Source: Allocoprococcus sp004560705
Lineage (GTDB): Bacteria > Bacillota > Clostridia > Lachnospirales > Lachnospiraceae
Assembly (NCBI RefSeq): GCF_052065755.1
Contig: NZ_JBQHTK010000001.1
Coordinates: forward strand, 62,001 to 126,000
DNA length: 64,000 bases
Direction: 5' to 3'
The notes below the pieces were generated by a model that worked only from the letters and a program-made list of their open reading frames with translations, did not search any database and was not told the origin of the DNA. Positions within the stretch are counted from its first letter, which is position 1. The number at the start of each line of letters is the position of its first letter. Positions 44,804 to 53,550 of this stretch are shown here, one piece after another. Made by a program: the position numbers and the translations under genes.

Positions 44804-45820
44804 TTAATTAAATCCAACAATCCTTCTCGCCACAATATATGCCAGAGAAGAAATCTTTCTTCCTGATCTTCCCGGAAGATTCATCGTCTGTCCAAGAATA
44901 CCATACCGAATCTTCCAGTAAGTTTTATAATCTCTCTTCTTTAAATACTGCCAAAGCTCATGCTTTTTCTCCAGATTTTCCTTTGATTTTGAGCGAATCA
45001 GAAGAATAGAGGACACTGTCATCATGATTGCCAGATAATTCGTCATGTACTGACGAAGCTTTTTATTCGTTACCATCCGCATTTCATACATGTCGATCAT
45101 TCTCTTTGTAACAAAGATCTGCTGATCCACCCGGCTGATCATCACTTTTTCATTTACAGACTGGTCTTCTCTTCCGATATAATAGCGGTAAAAGTCCACG
45201 TCCAGATAATAAATCTTGCGCACATGCGGGAGCGGATAATATACATAAATGTTATCCACATAAAATGTATGTTTCGGCAGTTCAAGCTGACAGAGCTTCA
45301 GGAAATCCGTTCTATAGATCACAGAATGCATCAATATGTACTGTCCCAGATGAAAACGCTTAATATCATCCCACCCAAAAATCTGATTCTCAGGAAGTAC
45401 ATTCTTGTATTCAATGACTTTCTTATGTGTCATTCCTTCCTTTTCATATACATAATTGGAAATCAGCATATCTACCTGCTGCTCATCCGCTTCAAAATCC
45501 TTAAGTACTTTCAGAATTTTCTTAAGTGCCTCTTCATCTACCCAGTCATCGCTGTCCACGACTTTAAAATATTTTCCGCTGGCATTCGCAAGACCGAAAT
45601 TCACTGCGTCACCGTGCCCGCCGTTTTCTTTATCGACTGCCTTGATGATTCCCGGATACTGCTCTTCATATCTATGCGCAATCTCCGAAGTTGCATCCTT
45701 CGATCCATCATTTACAATAATAATCTCTACATCTTCCCCACCCTTCAGGATTGATTCCACTGCGCGCTCCATATACGCTGCGGAATTGTAACACGGAATT
45801 GCAAAAGAAATGTACTTCAT
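44804..45820 (-). CDS. Glycosyltransferase family 2
   Basis: A 338-residue GT-A enzyme. N-terminal ISFAIPCYNSAAYMERAVESIL and the nucleotide-binding IIIVNDGSKDAT, the DXD-type motif VVDSDDWVD, and the acceptor region FYRYYIGREDQSVN are all present. It would use a UDP-sugar to extend a surface polysaccharide or teichoic acid; donor and acceptor cannot be read. The ATG at 45820 follows AGAGGAG. It stands alone, divergent from the phosphofructokinase gene. Confidence 0.9.
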   Translation of the reverse strand: MKYISFAIPCYNSAAYMERAVESILKGGEDVEIIIVNDGSKDATSEIAHRYEEQYPGIIKAVDKENGGHGDAVNFGLANASGKYFKVVDSDDWVDEEALKKILKVLKDFEADEQQVDMLISNYVYEKEGMTHKKVIEYKNVLPENQIFGWDDIKRFHLGQYILMHSVIYRTDFLKLCQLELPKHTFYVDNIYVYYPLPHVRKIYYLDVDFYRYYIGREDQSVNEKVMISRVDQQIFVTKRMIDMYEMRMVTNKKLRQYMTNYLAIMMTVSSILLIRSKSKENLEKKHELWQYLKKRDYKTYWKIRYGILGQTMNLPGRSGRKISSLAYIVARRIVGFN

Positions 45821-45897
45821 CTTGTTTTCTCCTCTTGATTTCTTTTTAACCTCTTCCGACTTAGTATAGCTCATTTTATCATCTTTTCCAAGAAATA

Positions 45898-45926
45898 TTG
45901 TAAAATTAATAATTATCAGATATAGT
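45898..45926 (+). promoter_or_regulatory. Predicted promoter of the phosphofructokinase
   Basis: TTGTAA and TATAGT with a 17-base spacer. Confidence 0.6.
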
Positions 45927-45965
45927 TAAATAAGATACGAAAACGTATTAAAGGAGGAATATGTT

Positions 45966-47186
45966 ATGAGCAACAATTTATTGGTCGGACAGTCAGGCGG
46001 ACCTACCGCCGTTATCAACGGAAGTCTTTACGGCGTGGTTTCTGAAGGACTTGCCAATCCTGCAATCGGCAAAGTCATCGGTATGGTGAACGGAATCGAA
46101 GGTTTTCTGGCGGGACGTACGATGGAGATGGCACCTCTCGCAGAAAATGGAGAACTGGAAAGAATCCGAACGACACCCGGGTCCTTCCTCGGTTCCTGCC
46201 GCTACAAACTCCCGGAAGATCTGTCAGATCCGGTGTATCCTGAATTATTTAAGAAATTTGAAGAATTTGAAATAGGCTATTTCTTCTATATCGGAGGCAA
46301 TGATTCCATGGACACCGTCAGCAAACTTTCCCGCTATGCGGCTTCTGTAGGAAATAAGATCCGCATCATCGGTGTGCCGAAAACGATCGACAACGACCTT
46401 GTCGAGACAGATCACACTCCGGGCTTCGGAAGCGCGGCGAAATACGTAGCTTCCACCGTACGTGAAATCGCCATCGATGCCTCTGTATACGATAATAAAC
46501 AGTCTGTTACAATTGTTGAAATCATGGGGCGCCACGCAGGCTGGCTCACCGCTGCAAGCGTACTTGCCCGCAAATTCGAAGGGGATAATCCGGTACTCAT
46601 CTATCTTCCGGAAGTTGCATTTGACACCGATGCATTTATCGAAAAAGTAAAAGAAAAACTTCAGACCACCTCCAACCTGGTTGTCTGCATTTCCGAAGGA
46701 ATCAACGATGGAAACGGCACCTTCGTCTGCGAACTTGCAAGCGATGTAGGCGTAGATAATTTCGGACATAAGATGCTGACCGGTTCCGGAAAATATCTTG
46801 AGAATCTGGTAAAAGAAAAACTTGGCGTAAAAGTTCGTTCCGTTGAATTGAACGTTTGTCAGAGATGCTCTTCATCCTGCCTGTCTGCTACCGATTTAAA
46901 TGAAGCTGTTGAATCCGGCAGATTTGCAGTGAAAGCGGCAATCGACGGCGAGACCGGAAAGATGATTACCTTTATCCGCAAGAGCTCTGAGCCGTATGAA
47001 CTGGAATTCGGCACCGCAGATGTCAACATCATCTGCAACATGGAAAAACCGGTTCCGCAGAAATGGATCACCGAAAACGGCTCCGATATCGGAGGCGAAT
47101 TCATTGCTTACGCAAGACCACTCGTTCAGGGTAATGTAGAAGTTCCGATGAAAGATGGACTTCCATATTTTGCTTACCGACGTTAA
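45966..47186 (+). CDS. Pyrophosphate-type 6-phosphofructokinase
   Basis: A 406-residue phosphofructokinase. Two key positions mark pyrophosphate as the phosphoryl donor: GGNDS at 110-114 (ATP enzymes have GGDGS) and PKTIDND at 138-144 (ATP enzymes have PGTIDND). The catalytic TIDND and the fructose-6-phosphate site MGRHAGW are present. It makes fructose-1,6-bisphosphate reversibly and spares ATP. AAAGGAGG precedes the ATG. Length also fits the PPi branch more than the 320-residue bacterial ATP enzyme. Donor specificity is inferred from motifs. Confidence 0.88.
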   Translation: MSNNLLVGQSGGPTAVINGSLYGVVSEGLANPAIGKVIGMVNGIEGFLAGRTMEMAPLAENGELERIRTTPGSFLGSCRYKLPEDLSDPVYPELFKKFEEFEIGYFFYIGGNDSMDTVSKLSRYAASVGNKIRIIGVPKTIDNDLVETDHTPGFGSAAKYVASTVREIAIDASVYDNKQSVTIVEIMGRHAGWLTAASVLARKFEGDNPVLIYLPEVAFDTDAFIEKVKEKLQTTSNLVVCISEGINDGNGTFVCELASDVGVDNFGHKMLTGSGKYLENLVKEKLGVKVRSVELNVCQRCSSSCLSATDLNEAVESGRFAVKAAIDGETGKMITFIRKSSEPYELEFGTADVNIICNMEKPVPQKWITENGSDIGGEFIAYARPLVQGNVEVPMKDGLPYFAYRR

Positions 47187-47217
47187 TTAAGAAACTCAAT
47201 CATTTACAGTATAGTAA

Positions 47218-47250
47218 AGGATGCAGCGTTCCAATGGTTCACTGCATCCT
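47218..47250 (+). terminator. Possible weak terminator after the phosphofructokinase
   Basis: AGGATGCAG pairs with CTGCATCCT; the following bases are T-rich but broken by other bases. Confidence 0.45.
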
Positions 47251-47279
47251 GATCTATTTCTCTGATTTTCCGTTTCAAT

Positions 47280-47537
47280 CTACAGCTTATCCAATACCTC
47301 CTGCAGATCAAGCGTCAGGGTTCCATCCTCCAGCTTGAAACAGGGCACTCCAATCGCACCTTTTTTCTTAACCTCCTCAAACAAAGGCTCTGTATCCCGC
47401 AATTTCAGAAAACGTTTCAGATTCGCCGTGCTCTCGGAAAATTCCAGATACATATAATCCGCATTTCTTTCATCCAGCGCCTTTACTGCTTCCAGGCAAT
47501 CTTTACACGCATTCGTTCCAAACATAATAATCTTCAT
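47280..47537 (-). CDS. Glutaredoxin-like thioredoxin-fold protein
   Basis: An 85-residue protein with the redox motif CKDC at 11-14 and the cis-proline in GVPCF. It resembles the short glutaredoxin-related proteins of clostridia. Disulfide reduction of an unknown partner is likely. Monocistronic, between two plus-strand genes. Confidence 0.82.
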   Translation of the reverse strand: MKIIMFGTNACKDCLEAVKALDERNADYMYLEFSESTANLKRFLKLRDTEPLFEEVKKKGAIGVPCFKLEDGTLTLDLQEVLDKL

Positions 47538-47661
47538 TCTGCTTCACCTCATAATATTTTTCTGATATACTTAATCATAGCACAGGTTTTTGATTTCATC
47601 AATTCAGGAAAAATCTGTTATTCTAAGAAGCAATACCGATTCTGAGAAAGGAGCATTCCAC

Positions 47662-48201
47662 ATGGAAAAAGAGACCACATTTTATTATACATTTTATACC
47701 CGACTTGGAGATATGACCGTCGGCTGTACAGCATCTTCTATTGTCATGCTGAGTCTAAACTCCAAAATATTTTCTAAAAGTAATACAAATCTTCCTGATT
47801 TGGCATATGAAACAGAAAAACAGATTCTGGAATATCTGGATGGAAAACGAACGAATTTTACCCTTCCGCTCGCCCCCAAAGGAACTGATTTTCAACGCAA
47901 AGTCTGGGATGCACTCCTTACCATTCCTTACGGTGAAACCAGATCATACGAAGAGATTGCCATCGCCGTTGGCAATCCCAAAGGATGCCGAGCAGTCGGA
48001 ATGGCAAACAACCGAAATCCGATCATGATTCTCATTCCCTGCCACCGCGTAATCGGGAAAAACGGGAAACTGGTTGGTTATGGCGGAGGATTGGATGTGA
48101 AAAAAGCCTTGCTTGAGCTGGAGGGACAAAAGCAGCGTCCCTGCAGACAACCTACCGGTTCATCTCACTATGATACCCCATCGTATTATGATCCCGTATA
48201 A
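47662..48201 (+). CDS. ogt: Methylated-DNA-protein-cysteine methyltransferase
   Basis: A 179-residue suicide repair protein that takes the methyl of O6-methylguanine onto cysteine in the motif LIPCHRVIG. DFQRKVWDALLTIPYGETRSYEEIA, the DNA-binding helix region, is also typical. The ATG at 47662 follows AAAGGAGC. Its C-terminal tail beyond the family core overlaps the 3' end of the kdgK gene on the other strand by 50 bases. Confidence 0.92.
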   Translation: MEKETTFYYTFYTRLGDMTVGCTASSIVMLSLNSKIFSKSNTNLPDLAYETEKQILEYLDGKRTNFTLPLAPKGTDFQRKVWDALLTIPYGETRSYEEIAIAVGNPKGCRAVGMANNRNPIMILIPCHRVIGKNGKLVGYGGGLDVKKALLELEGQKQRPCRQPTGSSHYDTPSYYDPV

Positions 48202-49177
48202 TATTTTCAATCTCATCCCTGTTAAGTGACGGCATATCCCCCGGAATTGTATTCTTCGCAGCACTGTATGCATTGCCGTATTTTAATGCGTTTTCGCAAC
48301 ATCCGCCTTCCATCAGAAGGCCGTACAGTGCACCGGAGCAATATGCGTCTCCGCTTCCGATCCGGTCAACGACTTCGATATTTTCGTATGGTTTTTCTTC
48401 ATAGAATTTATCGGCTTTCGCGTCATAGATTACGGAGGAAAAGCTATGTACCTTCGGACTGTGTACTGTTCTCTGGGTAGATGCCATGACTGAAATCGGG
48501 TATTCTTTTGCGAAACTCTTCATGATTTCATATAGATTGCCTTCTTTTCCGAAAGTTAGTCTGGCTGTATCTTCTGAGCAGAAGAAAATATCTACATACG
48601 GAAGAATTCCTTCAATGCATTTTCTTGCTTCTTCTCCGGACCAGAGATTCAGTCGGAAATTCACATCAAATGAGATCAGTGCACCTGCTTCTTTGAAGCG
48701 GCGGATCATCTCTACTCCTGTTTTGCGGCATGCATCGCTGAGTGCCAGTGTAATACCTGAGGTGTGGAAGCATCTGGTCGAGCGGAAGATTTTTTCGTCA
48801 AATTCATTGATATCCAGTCTTGTCATAGAGGAATGCTGTCTGTCATATACAACGCCCGGCTTTCTTGGATATGCGCCATTTTCATAATAATACACTCCAA
48901 GTCTTGCATCGCGGCTGTCATCGTAAACCAGGTAATCATCACTGACTCCGCAGAAACGAATCTTATTCTTTGCAAATAGTCCGATACTACTTTCCGGAAT
49001 TCTGGAAATGATTCCGGAACGGAGTCCGAGAAGTGACACACCGGAAGCCACATTCAGTTCCGCACCTCCTACCTGTTTCTCAAACATATCGCCACGCACA
49101 ATTCTCTCATTATTCGGCGGTGACAGTCTCAGTAATATTTCCCCTAAAGATAATAAATCAAATTCTTTTTTCTCCAT
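48152..49177 (-). CDS. 2-keto-3-deoxygluconate kinase-like, PfkB family (copy 1)
   Basis: A 341-residue PfkB sugar kinase: the N-terminal SLGEILLRLSPP, GGAELNVASGVSLLGL, and the C-terminal DRIGSGDAYCSGALYG with the catalytic Asp. It probably phosphorylates 2-keto-3-deoxygluconate to KDPG; the eda-kdgK operon adjoining it supports that. The second copy at 49,281 is clearly different in sequence (about one third identity by eye). A separate substrate is possible. It follows the terminator of the eda-kdgK operon. Confidence 0.82.
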   Translation of the reverse strand: MEKKEFDLLSLGEILLRLSPPNNERIVRGDMFEKQVGGAELNVASGVSLLGLRSGIISRIPESSIGLFAKNKIRFCGVSDDYLVYDDSRDARLGVYYYENGAYPRKPGVVYDRQHSSMTRLDINEFDEKIFRSTRCFHTSGITLALSDACRKTGVEMIRRFKEAGALISFDVNFRLNLWSGEEARKCIEGILPYVDIFFCSEDTARLTFGKEGNLYEIMKSFAKEYPISVMASTQRTVHSPKVHSFSSVIYDAKADKFYEEKPYENIEVVDRIGSGDAYCSGALYGLLMEGGCCENALKYGNAYSAAKNTIPGDMPSLNRDEIENIIRDHNTMGYHSEMNR

Positions 49178-49210
49178 AACGCGCTCTCCTTCACTTTTCC
49201 ATACTCTTCC

Positions 49211-49255
49211 TTTTTGAAAAAGGGCGTATCCTCTTTCAAAGATACGCCCCTTTTC
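49211..49255 (-). terminator. Terminator after the eda-kdgK operon
   Basis: The arms GAAAAAGGGCGTATC and GATACGCCCCTTTTC pair; the T run is on the minus strand. Confidence 0.8.
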
Positions 49256-49280
49256 AAATCATGACAAAAATGGGTTTATA

Positions 49281-50306
49281 TTATCTCTGGACACGTCCGG
49301 AAGCATCTCCTCCGGCTAATTTGGCAACTTCGTCCATTGAGACCATATTGTAATCACCCTCGATGGAGTGTTTCAGACAAGATGCTGCAACTGCAAATTC
49401 GATCGTTGCCTGTGCATCGTATCCGCTCAGGCATGCTGCGATCAGACCGCCTCCGAAGCTGTCTCCGCCGCCTACACGGTCAACGATATGCATCTTGTAC
49501 TTTTTGCTGAAATAGTAATCTGTTCCGTCGTATAACATAGCGGACCAGTTGTTGTCGTTTGCAGAGACAGACTCACGAAGTGTGATTGCTACCTTCTCGA
49601 ATCCGAAGCGGTCAGCAAGCTGTTTTGCAACATCCTTGTAACCTTCATGGTTTACAGTACCTGCTGTTACGTCTGTATTTGCTGCTTTAATTCCAAATAC
49701 ATCTGCCGCATCTTCTTCATTTGCGATACATACATCAACATATTTGCAAAGCTCGCCCATAACTTCGCCTGCTTTTGCTTTGTTCCACAGTTTATTTCTG
49801 TAGTTCAGGTCGCAGGAAACTTTCACGCCCATTTCTTTCGCTGCTTTGCATGCTTCCAGGCAGATTGCTGCCACACCGTCGTTCAGTGCCGGTGTAATGC
49901 CTGTGAAATGGAACCATTCTGCACCTTCGAAAATCTTCTTCCAGTCAAAATCTTCCGGAGAAGCTGTATAAATAGAAGAACCTGCGCGGTCATAAATAAC
50001 TTTGGAAGGTCTCTGAGAAGCACCTTTTTCAAGATAGTAGATTCCTACACGATCTCCGCCGCGTGCGATGTAAGATGTATCTACACCGTATCTTCTAAGT
50101 GAGTTTACCGCTGCCTGTCCAATCTCGTGAGTCGGCAGTTTTGAAACAAATGCTGCGTCAAATCCATAGTTTGCAAGGGAAACAGCTACGTTTGCTTCTC
50201 CGCCTCCGAATGTTGCGCCAAGCTTGTCAGCCTGTACAAAACGATAATATCCTTCCGGTGCCAGTCTTAACATTAATTCTCCAAATGTGATAACTTTCTT
50301 ACTCAT
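49281..50306 (-). CDS. kdgK: 2-keto-3-deoxygluconate kinase (copy 2)
   Basis: A 341-residue PfkB kinase: TFGELMLRLAPEGYYRFVQADKL, GGGEANVAVSLANYG, and DRVGGGDSFGGGLIAA with the catalytic Asp. It makes 2-keto-3-deoxy-6-phosphogluconate, the substrate of the aldolase next door; the two are 3 bases apart and co-transcribed. This is the copy most likely to be the pathway enzyme for uronates from uxaC, uxuB and uxuA. Confidence 0.92.
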   Translation of the reverse strand: MSKKVITFGELMLRLAPEGYYRFVQADKLGATFGGGEANVAVSLANYGFDAAFVSKLPTHEIGQAAVNSLRRYGVDTSYIARGGDRVGIYYLEKGASQRPSKVIYDRAGSSIYTASPEDFDWKKIFEGAEWFHFTGITPALNDGVAAICLEACKAAKEMGVKVSCDLNYRNKLWNKAKAGEVMGELCKYVDVCIANEEDAADVFGIKAANTDVTAGTVNHEGYKDVAKQLADRFGFEKVAITLRESVSANDNNWSAMLYDGTDYYFSKKYKMHIVDRVGGGDSFGGGLIAACLSGYDAQATIEFAVAASCLKHSIEGDYNMVSMDEVAKLAGGDASGRVQR

Positions 50307-50309
50307 CTC

Positions 50310-50951
50310 TTATTTCCCTCTGCTTTCTTTTACGATTTCTACTGCTTCTGCTGCCAGTTCTTTAATCTTGTCAAATTCTCCTGCCGCTACCAAATCTCCC
50401 TTTACCATCCAGCTTCCGCCACAGGCAAGAATTCTGTCGTATGCAAGGTAATCTCTTACGTTGTTCTGGTTGATTCCGCCGGTCGGCATGAATTTCACTC
50501 CTACATACGGAGCTGCCATAGCTTTGATCATCTTAAGACCGCCTGCCGGTTCTGCCGGGAAGAATTTTACAACATCAAGTCCATTTTCCAGAGCCTGTTC
50601 GATATCACTTGGATTCGCACATCCCGGAGTGATCAGAATTCCTTTTTCTACACAATATTTAACGATTCTCGGATTCATTCCAGGGCTTACGATAAATTTC
50701 GCTCCTGCTGCAACTGCACGGTCAACCTGCTCTGTTGTAAGCACAGTGCCTGCGCCTACCAGCATTTCCGGAAACTGCTCACTCATAATACGGATGGACT
50801 CTTCTGCTGCTGCGGTACGGAATGTAACCTCTGCGCATGGAAGTCCGCCTTCACATAATGCTTTCGCAAGTGGTGCTGCATCTTTGGCATCGTCAAGTAC
50901 TACGACCGGTACGATACCGATTTCCTGAATTTTTTCTAATACTTCATTCAT
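50310..50951 (-). CDS. eda: KDPG/KHG aldolase
   Basis: A 213-residue class I aldolase that splits 2-keto-3-deoxy-6-phosphogluconate into pyruvate and glyceraldehyde-3-phosphate. EVTFRTAAAEESI, GAGTVLT and the Schiff-base lysine in VKFFPAE are present. AAAGGAG precedes the ATG. It is the first gene of the eda-kdgK operon, whose promoter and operator lie upstream at 51,031-51,106. Confidence 0.95.
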   Translation of the reverse strand: MNEVLEKIQEIGIVPVVVLDDAKDAAPLAKALCEGGLPCAEVTFRTAAAEESIRIMSEQFPEMLVGAGTVLTTEQVDRAVAAGAKFIVSPGMNPRIVKYCVEKGILITPGCANPSDIEQALENGLDVVKFFPAEPAGGLKMIKAMAAPYVGVKFMPTGGINQNNVRDYLAYDRILACGGSWMVKGDLVAAGEFDKIKELAAEAVEIVKESRGK

Positions 50952-51030
50952 CTTGATTCTCCTTTTCTTACTTCGATTCTTGTTGCCTTCCAGATTGACC
51001 TATTCCCATTTATATTCTTTCGGCCTATGT

Positions 51031-51063
51031 TTCATATTATGAAATTCAATTTCATAATATGAA
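51031..51063. promoter_or_regulatory. Double operator, perfect palindrome, for the IclR-type regulator
   Basis: A 33-base perfect palindrome of two 16-base arms around one base. Each arm contains a 13-base palindrome, TTCATATTATGAA and TTCATAATATGAA, and the centre is TGAAATTCAATTTCA, close to the KdgR/IclR-type operator. It lies just after the predicted -10 of eda and upstream of the IclR-type gene. Confidence 0.8.
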
Positions 51064-51078
51064 CTTTTCGTGTCTATG

Positions 51079-51106
51079 ATTATACTCTCTTTCTTCCTAT
51101 TGTCAA
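51079..51106 (-). promoter_or_regulatory. Predicted promoter of the eda-kdgK operon
   Basis: A perfect TTGACA and TATAAT with a 16-base spacer. The palindrome follows the -10 directly, so a bound repressor would block initiation or early elongation. Confidence 0.75.
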
Positions 51107-51209
51107 GCGTTAACAGCACTTTTTATTCAATTTTTTTTCGTTTCAGTCCATTCCAGGATTTTCAGATTTTTCCCAAAAAACATTTCAAAAAAAATACGAT
51201 ATTTTCCTG

Positions 51210-51238
51210 TTTACTCTCCCTGACAATCGTGCTACAAT
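51210..51238 (+). promoter_or_regulatory. Predicted promoter of the IclR-type regulator
   Basis: TTTACT and TACAAT with a 17-base spacer. Confidence 0.45.
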
Positions 51239-51306
51239 TCCACTTAGTACAATTTGATGCGCAGAATATGCAGCACCCCAAGTACAAGAAACGGAGTGAA
51301 TCTTTC

Positions 51307-52068
51307 ATGGAAGAAAAGAATCCTATCCAGGTATCAGAACGTATCTTCAATACTATAGAATACCTAGCGCAATACGGCCCCATGGGACTTCTGGAACTGA
51401 GCAAAGGGTTAAATCTGAACAAAACAACGGTTCATCGCATCTTGAACTCACTGATTTGCATGAATTATGTAAAACAGGATCCTGAAACTTTAAAATACAG
51501 CCTTAGTTTTAAGTTCTGCGGAATTGCTAACCAGGTCCTTTCTCAGAACAATATTATCGATCTGGCACATCCTTATATCAAGTCACTTGCAGAGCAGACC
51601 GGTGAGACAGTACATCTTGTGGAAATCGACGGCATGAACGCTGTTTATATTGATAAAGTGGAAGCTTCCCAGAATGTTGTACGCCTTGTTTCTATGATTG
51701 GGAAAACAATCCCTCTTTTCTCTTCCGGAGTTGGCAAAGCATTGCTGGCCGATATGTCAGACGAGAAAATAAAGAGTATCTGGGAACAAAGTGATATTCA
51801 CAAACTGACAGAATATACCATTACCGATTTCAATAAATTTATGCATTTGATTCAGGAAATCCGTAAATGCGGGTATTCTCTGGATAATGAAGAAAATGAA
51901 TTGGGTGTAAGATGTATCGCAGTCTCCCTCAGAAGTTTTCATGGTAAACCCAAATATGCGATCAGCATATCTGCACCAAAAGACCGGATGACGGACGAAG
52001 ATTTAAAAAGATTCAAACCAATGATCTTAGATACAAAAAAACGAATTCTACAGGAAATGGGGCAATAG
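51307..52068 (+). CDS. IclR-family transcriptional regulator of uronate (KDG) genes
   Basis: A 253-residue IclR protein: N-terminal winged helix (GLLELSKGLNLNKTTVHRILNSLICM) and the C-terminal effector domain (HLVEIDGMNAVYIDKVEASQNVVRL; CIAVSLRSFHGKPKYAISISAP). The nearest functional analogue is KdgR, which senses KDG. The ATG at 51307 lies after GGAG; an ATG 13 codons earlier is possible. It is divergent from eda-kdgK, with the double palindrome between them, and near uxaC/uxuB. Ligand is inferred. Confidence 0.88.
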   Translation: MEEKNPIQVSERIFNTIEYLAQYGPMGLLELSKGLNLNKTTVHRILNSLICMNYVKQDPETLKYSLSFKFCGIANQVLSQNNIIDLAHPYIKSLAEQTGETVHLVEIDGMNAVYIDKVEASQNVVRLVSMIGKTIPLFSSGVGKALLADMSDEKIKSIWEQSDIHKLTEYTITDFNKFMHLIQEIRKCGYSLDNEENELGVRCIAVSLRSFHGKPKYAISISAPKDRMTDEDLKRFKPMILDTKKRILQEMGQ

Positions 52069-52071
52069 ATT

Positions 52072-52123
52072 GGGGGACAGATTCCTTGACTCACATGCGT
52101 GTGAGTCAAGGAATCTGTCCCCC
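52072..52123. repeat. Long perfect palindrome, terminator or REP-like element
   Basis: Two perfect 24-base arms (beginning GGGGGACAGATTCCTTGACT) around TGCG. It lies between convergent iclR and uxaC and may terminate both, but no T run follows. The sequence style GGGGACAG...CTGTCCCC recalls REP-like elements of Firmicutes. Confidence 0.75.
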
Positions 52124-52132
52124 TGTCATTAG

Positions 52133-53533
52133 CTAAAACCCAAAATATCTTACTGCATTATTATAAGAAATATCCTGTACCATGCGTCCCAGTACTTTTT
52201 CGTCTGCCGGGTATTCTCCGTTCTCTACCCAGCCTCCGATCAAATTGCACATAATTCTCCTGAAGTATTCATGTCTGGTATAAGACAGAAAACTTCTGGA
52301 ATCCGTAAGCATGCCAATAAAGTTCCCTAAAAGTCCAAGATTTGCCAGTGATGTCATCTGCTCGATCATTCCCTGCTTATTATCATTGAACCACCAGGCG
52401 CTTCCCTGCTGGATTTTTCCGCGGGCCTCTTCGCTTTGGAAGCATCCAATGATTGTTCCGATTGTTGCGTTGTCTGTCGGATTTAAGGAATACAGGATTG
52501 TCTTCGGTAATTCATCTGTAATGGCAAGTGCATTCAGATAATCTGCCATTTCAGAAGACGGAGCATAGTTATTGATGCAGTCGATTCCTGCATCCGGTCC
52601 CAGTTTTCCGAAGATCATTCCGTTATTGTCACGTTTCACTCCATAATGAAGCTGCATAGCCCAGTTTTTCTTATGGTACTCTCTTCCGAGTGCCACCATA
52701 TATGCGGTCTTAAACTGAAGTTCATCTGCACGGCTGACTGCTTCCCCGCGAAGTCTTTTCGCAAAAATTGCTTCGATTTCTTCTTCCGATGCAGGAGCAT
52801 ACATCACATATTCCAGACCGTGATCCGATACGGAGCATCCGTGCTCTGCGAAATAATCCATACGGATTCTTAGTGCTTCGATCAAAGATGCAAAACTATC
52901 AATCTTCACGCCGCTTACTACTTCAAGTTTTTTCAGATATTCCAGATAATCCGTTTTTTCCAGATTCATCGCTTTATCCGGTCTCCATGCAGGCAGTACC
53001 CGTACTTCGAAACTCTCATCTGCCGCAATTTTCTCATGCCATTCCAGTGAATCTACCGGATCGTCGGTCGTACATACCAGTGTTACATTCGACTGACGGA
53101 TCAGATTTCTCGCGCTCATGCCGTCTTCCTGAAGCTTTGCGTTGCAGAGATTCCATACTTCTTCAGCCGTCTCACCATTCAGGGCACCATAATATCCAAA
53201 ATATCTCTGAAGTTCCAGATGACTCCAGTGATAGAGCGGATTACCGATTGCTCTCTCCAGTGTTTCCGCCCATTTCTGGAATTTCTCGCGGTCAGAAGCA
53301 TCACCGGTAATATATTTTTCTTCCACACCGTTGGAGCGCATCTGACGCCATTTATAATGATCCGCTCCCAACCAGACCTGTGTGATATTCTCAAACTTTC
53401 TGTCCTCGGCGATCTCCTGCGGATTAATATGGCAGTGATAATCGAGAATCGGCATATTCGCCGCATATTCATGATATAATTTCTGTGCTGTTTCTGTCTC
53501 AAGTAGGAAATCTTTATCCATAAATGCTTTCAT
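52133..53533 (-). CDS. uxaC: Glucuronate (uronate) isomerase
   Basis: A 466-residue metal-dependent isomerase converting D-glucuronate to D-fructuronate and galacturonate to tagaturonate. The start MKAFMDKDFLLET and the metal motif DYHCHINP near residue 27-33 are typical, as are the LGADHYKWRQMR segment and the C-terminal SRSFLSYTRHEYFRRI. Length equals the family standard from the ATG at 53533; an earlier start in the frame is unrelated to the family. It is the last gene after uxuA and uxuB. Confidence 0.95.
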   Translation of the reverse strand: MKAFMDKDFLLETETAQKLYHEYAANMPILDYHCHINPQEIAEDRKFENITQVWLGADHYKWRQMRSNGVEEKYITGDASDREKFQKWAETLERAIGNPLYHWSHLELQRYFGYYGALNGETAEEVWNLCNAKLQEDGMSARNLIRQSNVTLVCTTDDPVDSLEWHEKIAADESFEVRVLPAWRPDKAMNLEKTDYLEYLKKLEVVSGVKIDSFASLIEALRIRMDYFAEHGCSVSDHGLEYVMYAPASEEEIEAIFAKRLRGEAVSRADELQFKTAYMVALGREYHKKNWAMQLHYGVKRDNNGMIFGKLGPDAGIDCINNYAPSSEMADYLNALAITDELPKTILYSLNPTDNATIGTIIGCFQSEEARGKIQQGSAWWFNDNKQGMIEQMTSLANLGLLGNFIGMLTDSRSFLSYTRHEYFRRIMCNLIGGWVENGEYPADEKVLGRMVQDISYNNAVRYFGF

Positions 53534-53550
53534 ACTATTTGCACCTGCCC

